NCBI RefSeq assembly: GCF_018991925.1
Contig: NW_024737068.1
Location: 2,977,353 to 3,041,352, forward strand
Source: Homarus americanus
Taxonomy: Eukaryota > Arthropoda > Malacostraca > Decapoda > Nephropidae
Length of the DNA stretch: 64,000 nucleotides
Reading direction: 5' to 3'
This document shows, one piece after another, positions 60,709 to 64,000 of this stretch (position 1 is its first letter; each line of letters starts with the position of its first letter). A program made the translations under genes and the position numbers. The notes beneath the pieces were generated by a model, which had not been told where the DNA came from, ran no database searches, and saw nothing but the letters and a program-made list of their open reading frames with translations.

Positions 60709-60994
60709 TGAAAGTTACTAGTGTGCCCTGAAGAATGCAGTGATGGCTAGGGAAACACTGAGTAACACTGAGTCCGTTTATTGTGGATGAGAGAAATACA
60801 AGCGGTGACCAGCGTGTGCCATGCACGGCTCACACAGTCAGACTGAGGCGCCTTGCCATATGGCAGCCTCGGGGCAATGTTGCCACATAACACGTGCAGT
60901 GTTGCCACGTGATTATATATATAAATGCTACTCGGCACAGTAGCTTATGTACAGGGTTGCTACTCGGCACAGTAGCTTAGATACATAGCCTACA
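60709..60994 (-). mobile_element. Gypsy element 3, 5' LTR
   Basis: 286 bp, the same as 55314-55599 with no differences seen. The whole element is 5681 bp (55314-60994). The LTR TATA element and its paired hairpin repeats would act as promoter in this copy. Confidence 0.95.
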
Positions 60995-61125
60995 GACCTG
61001 ACCTCATGTTTTGTTAGATCACCCTGTAAACATAAGCCACTCTCAGCCCTTGTAATTCAGTTGCCTCTGAAGATGTCTTGAATAAAGATAAAAACTGAGT
61101 TGCTCCAATGTTTCCCTACGATATG
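60995..61125 (+). mobile_element. Penelope-like copy 2, 3' terminus (beyond element 3)
   Basis: It starts with the GACCT duplication. It contains CTGAAGA at 61067, then T and the GTCTT/AAGAT stem, and CCAATGTTTCCC, and is the mirror of the left terminus at 54094-54176. It ends at about 61125 in ACATATGG-type sequence. Confidence 0.7.
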
Positions 61126-61149
61126 TAAATACATATGGTAGAGTTGACA

Positions 61150-63830
61150 CAGACACATTAACACACATTACTACAACTATCACTACTACTTTGCTGTCAC
61201 TCGGATTCGAGTATGACGATCATCCAGCTATGATTCAATGATATGAGTTACTAAGGATGCCACCTTCGTTGGTGAGCTTTAAGGTGACTCAACAGGACGA
61301 TACGGGATCGACAGAGTCGTCCACAGATGGTGCACGTGTCGAGGGCTACATCTAGTACGGGAGGGGTGGCTGCATCGTTATTTCAGTGCTGGCTCTTGTC
61401 TGACTCGGTAAGCAGTCAGACTTAAAATATTGATAACATCTCGTGCAGTGCTCTTCCAAGCATTATGGTGTGGAGTGATCGTCTACCAGGTGAAGGGATC
61501 GATTTCGCACTTTTTCAGGATTTGTCTTGACTCTTTTTATACCATTTCCGTTTTCTGGCAGCATTGCGTTTACCATTCGTTAGGTGACTGTAAAGTCGTG
61601 GCTTTAATAGTCTACTATCGTCCATAAGGGTAACATGGCCAGTCCAATGTAGATGTTCATGGATAATAGTAGCCAAGATGCACCTACAGTACAGTTGGTG
61701 TCAGTTGGAGGATGTATCGTAGATTTTGTTAGTAAAAGTTTTCTAGTGCCTTGAGGGGTTTCCAGTATATGACCCATGTCTCACTGCAATACAGCAGGGA
61801 AAGGAGGACCACTGCTTGATACACGTGAAGTTTTCTAGATAATCTCAGCTTCCTCCAGCTGAAGACATGGGTACGGATTCTGCCAAAGGCTTGAGATGCA
61901 CATCTCATCCGATACTGAATCTCTTCATCAATGTCCGCGGTGGTGGACAGGTGGGAGCCAAAGGACTAAAATTGGACAACATTAAGCTGGATGGATGGTG
62001 GAGGTGTGGGGTGAACCAGGGACAGGCTGAAAGAGAATCTGAGTCTTACGTGCATTTACCTTAAGACCGAAGTGTACATACGCATCTGCGTAGGCATTCA
62101 GGACCTCCTGTATGTCGTGTTCAGTGTGAGGTTCATCTGCATACTAAAGTTCAGTGACACAAGGGGCCAATACATTTGTTCCTACCTGGAGTTGTCTTAT
62201 TTTGAAAAGCCCTTTCATTCAGTACTGGTTATCCACCCCTGCCGTCTAAATTGACATTAGCATGAGTTAGGAAGATAGCTAAGAAAATGGAAAAGCGAGT
62301 TGGTGCCAGTACACATTCCTGTTTTAACCTCATTTCGATGGGAAAAAATTAGACTAGGTGCTTTTGTGCAGGACACTGCCGTTCTTGCCATTGTGGAGTA
62401 CCTCACTAAGACGATGAATTTTGGTGGGCCAGCAAAATTTCAGAGGGCTTCCCTGTTGACCGAGTCGAGGGCCTTGGTAAGGTCGATGAGGGCCATTTGC
62501 AAGTCACAACGCTGTTCTCTGTACCTTTCCTGTACCAGGCGGGCAGTAACGGTTATGTCAGTTGTGTCACGTGTTTGTCTGAAGCTACAATGAGATTCTG
62601 GAAGGAATTTTTCTCCCTCTATTTAAGAGGACTCAGACAATAATATTGCCAGCAATGGAGAACAGCAAGATCCCACGGTTGCTGCTACAGTCTGACAGGC
62701 CTTCCTTGTTCTTAAAAATATTGACGATGGAGGTGTTTTTAAGATCTTTGGGATTTCCTTCTTGTAAGATTGTACCATCGTACGATATGTTTTCCTATGT
62801 TGTGGTGGGAGCTTGTCTTTGACAGCGCCCGGTTGCCAGTCACCAGCTGACGCTGTTAGAATAAAGTCTACAAAGAACGTGGTCTATGATTCAAACCTCT
62901 CACACTTCTTGTTCCATATTTTCCTCAGGAGTGAGTAGAGACGGCTGGTAAGCAGAGGTTCTCCACTACTTTATACATCTCGGGTGGGATTCCATCAGGC
63001 TCTGTGGCTTTGTTATTTTTTATCTGCTTGATGGCAATCACTACCTCGTCATAGGATGGAGGATAGCCGAGTTGGGTCAGCTCTGGGTGCTGGGTAGTGA
63101 AAAAACATCCACAACGGTGTTTCGGCTCAGCAGTGAATGGTAGTGCTCTTTCCAGCACTGACGGATGCCTTCTTCGTCTTTAATTACAGTAGGTTGTTAC
63201 CGTCGGATGAGCAGAGGGGGCCTCACCATCAGTAGTTGGAATTGAAAAATTTCCCCATCTTGTGCTGATCCACAATTTGTTGCATTTATTATGCTTTGTT
63301 CACACCATTCATCCTTTAAATAGCGAAATCTAATGGTGGGCCATCACTTTCTTCCAGCGGAAGGTATGAGCTTTGGTCTGAGACTGCAGGTTGTTTTAGC
63401 TATCACTGAAAGCAGCACGTTTACCATTGACGAATACGTCGATTTCCTGGTTATTTTCATCAAACCAATCCTGGTATATTCTTTCGATCTGATCGAGAGT
63501 CTAGATGCAGTTATTTTGATAACAGCATCGAGGATACCCCACTCGACACTCAGATTGAGGTTGTTTGATTTTGGGTTGTTTATGAGCCCATAGTCGAGCT
63601 GCTCTTTGAAAACATGTGCTACCACTGGATCCTCCATTTGCTTGGTGGTAAAACCTCTTCTGGAGGTTTGTTGCCTTCCCCATTTGGGGTGACGCACAGG
63701 GAGAGTTTGGCTGTGACGAGCCGATTATCTGTGTCACAGTGGTCTGAGCCACACATGGCTTGGGTGATGAGGTAACTCTCCCTCTGAGTAGTAGGTAATT
63801 CTTTAAACACTGAATAGATTGCTCAGATGT
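61150..63830 (-). mobile_element. LINE with EN-RT and terminal C2H2 finger (decayed)
   Basis: Ordered minus-strand pieces: the endonuclease end (GSDHCDTDNRLVTAKLSL, about 63740), a pre-RT segment (63344-63697) and the RT start (PSYDEVVIAIKQIKNNKA, 62925-63158).

Further down come KQECVLAPTRFSIF (about 62300-62340), YADE in place of YADD (62131-62143) with FGLKVNARKTQI, and the C-terminal RTHVF..RKLRLS..LHVYQAVVL block (about 61800-61870). A zinc finger C..C..SHLKAH ends the series (about 61268-61335). Many stops and frameshifts. The clade is uncertain. The 5' end may lie beyond my reading or the window. Confidence 0.75.
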
Positions 63831-64000
63831 GGTAATTGGATACTTTGCTTCACATTTGCAATGCGTCAAGTATGTTAGATAGTTAGATAAGTAATACCCT
63901 GTATATAGATAATGGCACCACCAGTTACGCATGATTCATGGGTCAACGGGATCATTTACCAGCCGGTTATTTATATACGTAAAGTAAATACTGCTGACGG
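63831..64000. other. Window end, nothing recognised
   Basis: AT-rich with TAGATAGTTAGATAAG-type words. It may still be LINE-derived. Confidence 0.35.

Overview
The window is invertebrate nuclear DNA with no sign of bacterial or phage genes. The best guess is an arthropod, perhaps a decapod crustacean; this is inferred from the mix of elements (Ty3/Gypsy LTR retrotransposons with serine-tRNA-like primer sites, Penelope-like elements sitting in (TA)n tracts, LINEs, Tigger, a tRNA-derived SINE) and the many long microsatellites. Nothing in the sequence fixes the species. There is no convincing ordinary host protein-coding gene; almost everything past position 24,000 is a transposable element or its debris.

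Layout. 1-1652: non-coding flank. 1653-24050: one giant array of a 21-bp minisatellite, with the G/T-rich strand on + to 16431, a 100-N assembly gap, then the reverse-complement orientation to 24050. The array gives very long apparent ORFs in four of six frames only because the unit is a multiple of three. 24750-26405 (minus): an intact 551-codon ORF of a multi-copy, transposon-like family with cysteine pairs and acidic residues that could form a DDE-type site. 26406-28790: spacer with a possible Harbinger scrap, a perfect hairpin and simple repeats.

28790-47640 is a nested pile of elements. It holds an older LTR end joined to the 3' half of a Tigger transposon, then a 285-bp tandem repeat carrying a tRNA-like SINE head. 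Gypsy element 1 (32024 to about 46101) lies in the third SINE unit. Gypsy element 2 (37240-42996) is inserted inside the RNase H of element 1 with target duplication CAACC. A 5'-truncated LINE lies in the 3' LTR of element 1. 47648-49410 is a series of (TA)n tracts separating Penelope-like pieces, including a 149-bp palindromic mini-element. 49411-53937 is AT-rich and I could not resolve it. After a second 100-N gap comes a Penelope-like element with an internal inversion (54094-55313 plus 60995-61125), split by Gypsy element 3 (55314-60994, minus). Element 3 has identical 286-bp LTRs, target duplication GACCT and gag-pol broken by one TGA, so it is the youngest element here. A decayed minus-strand LINE with a terminal C2H2 finger runs from about 63830 to 61150.

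The main biological signals are the unusual minisatellite (size, strand switch, 21-bp phasing, higher-order structure), the order of insertion that can be read from the nesting, and a recurrent hairpin motif at Penelope-like termini that resembles a hammerhead core.
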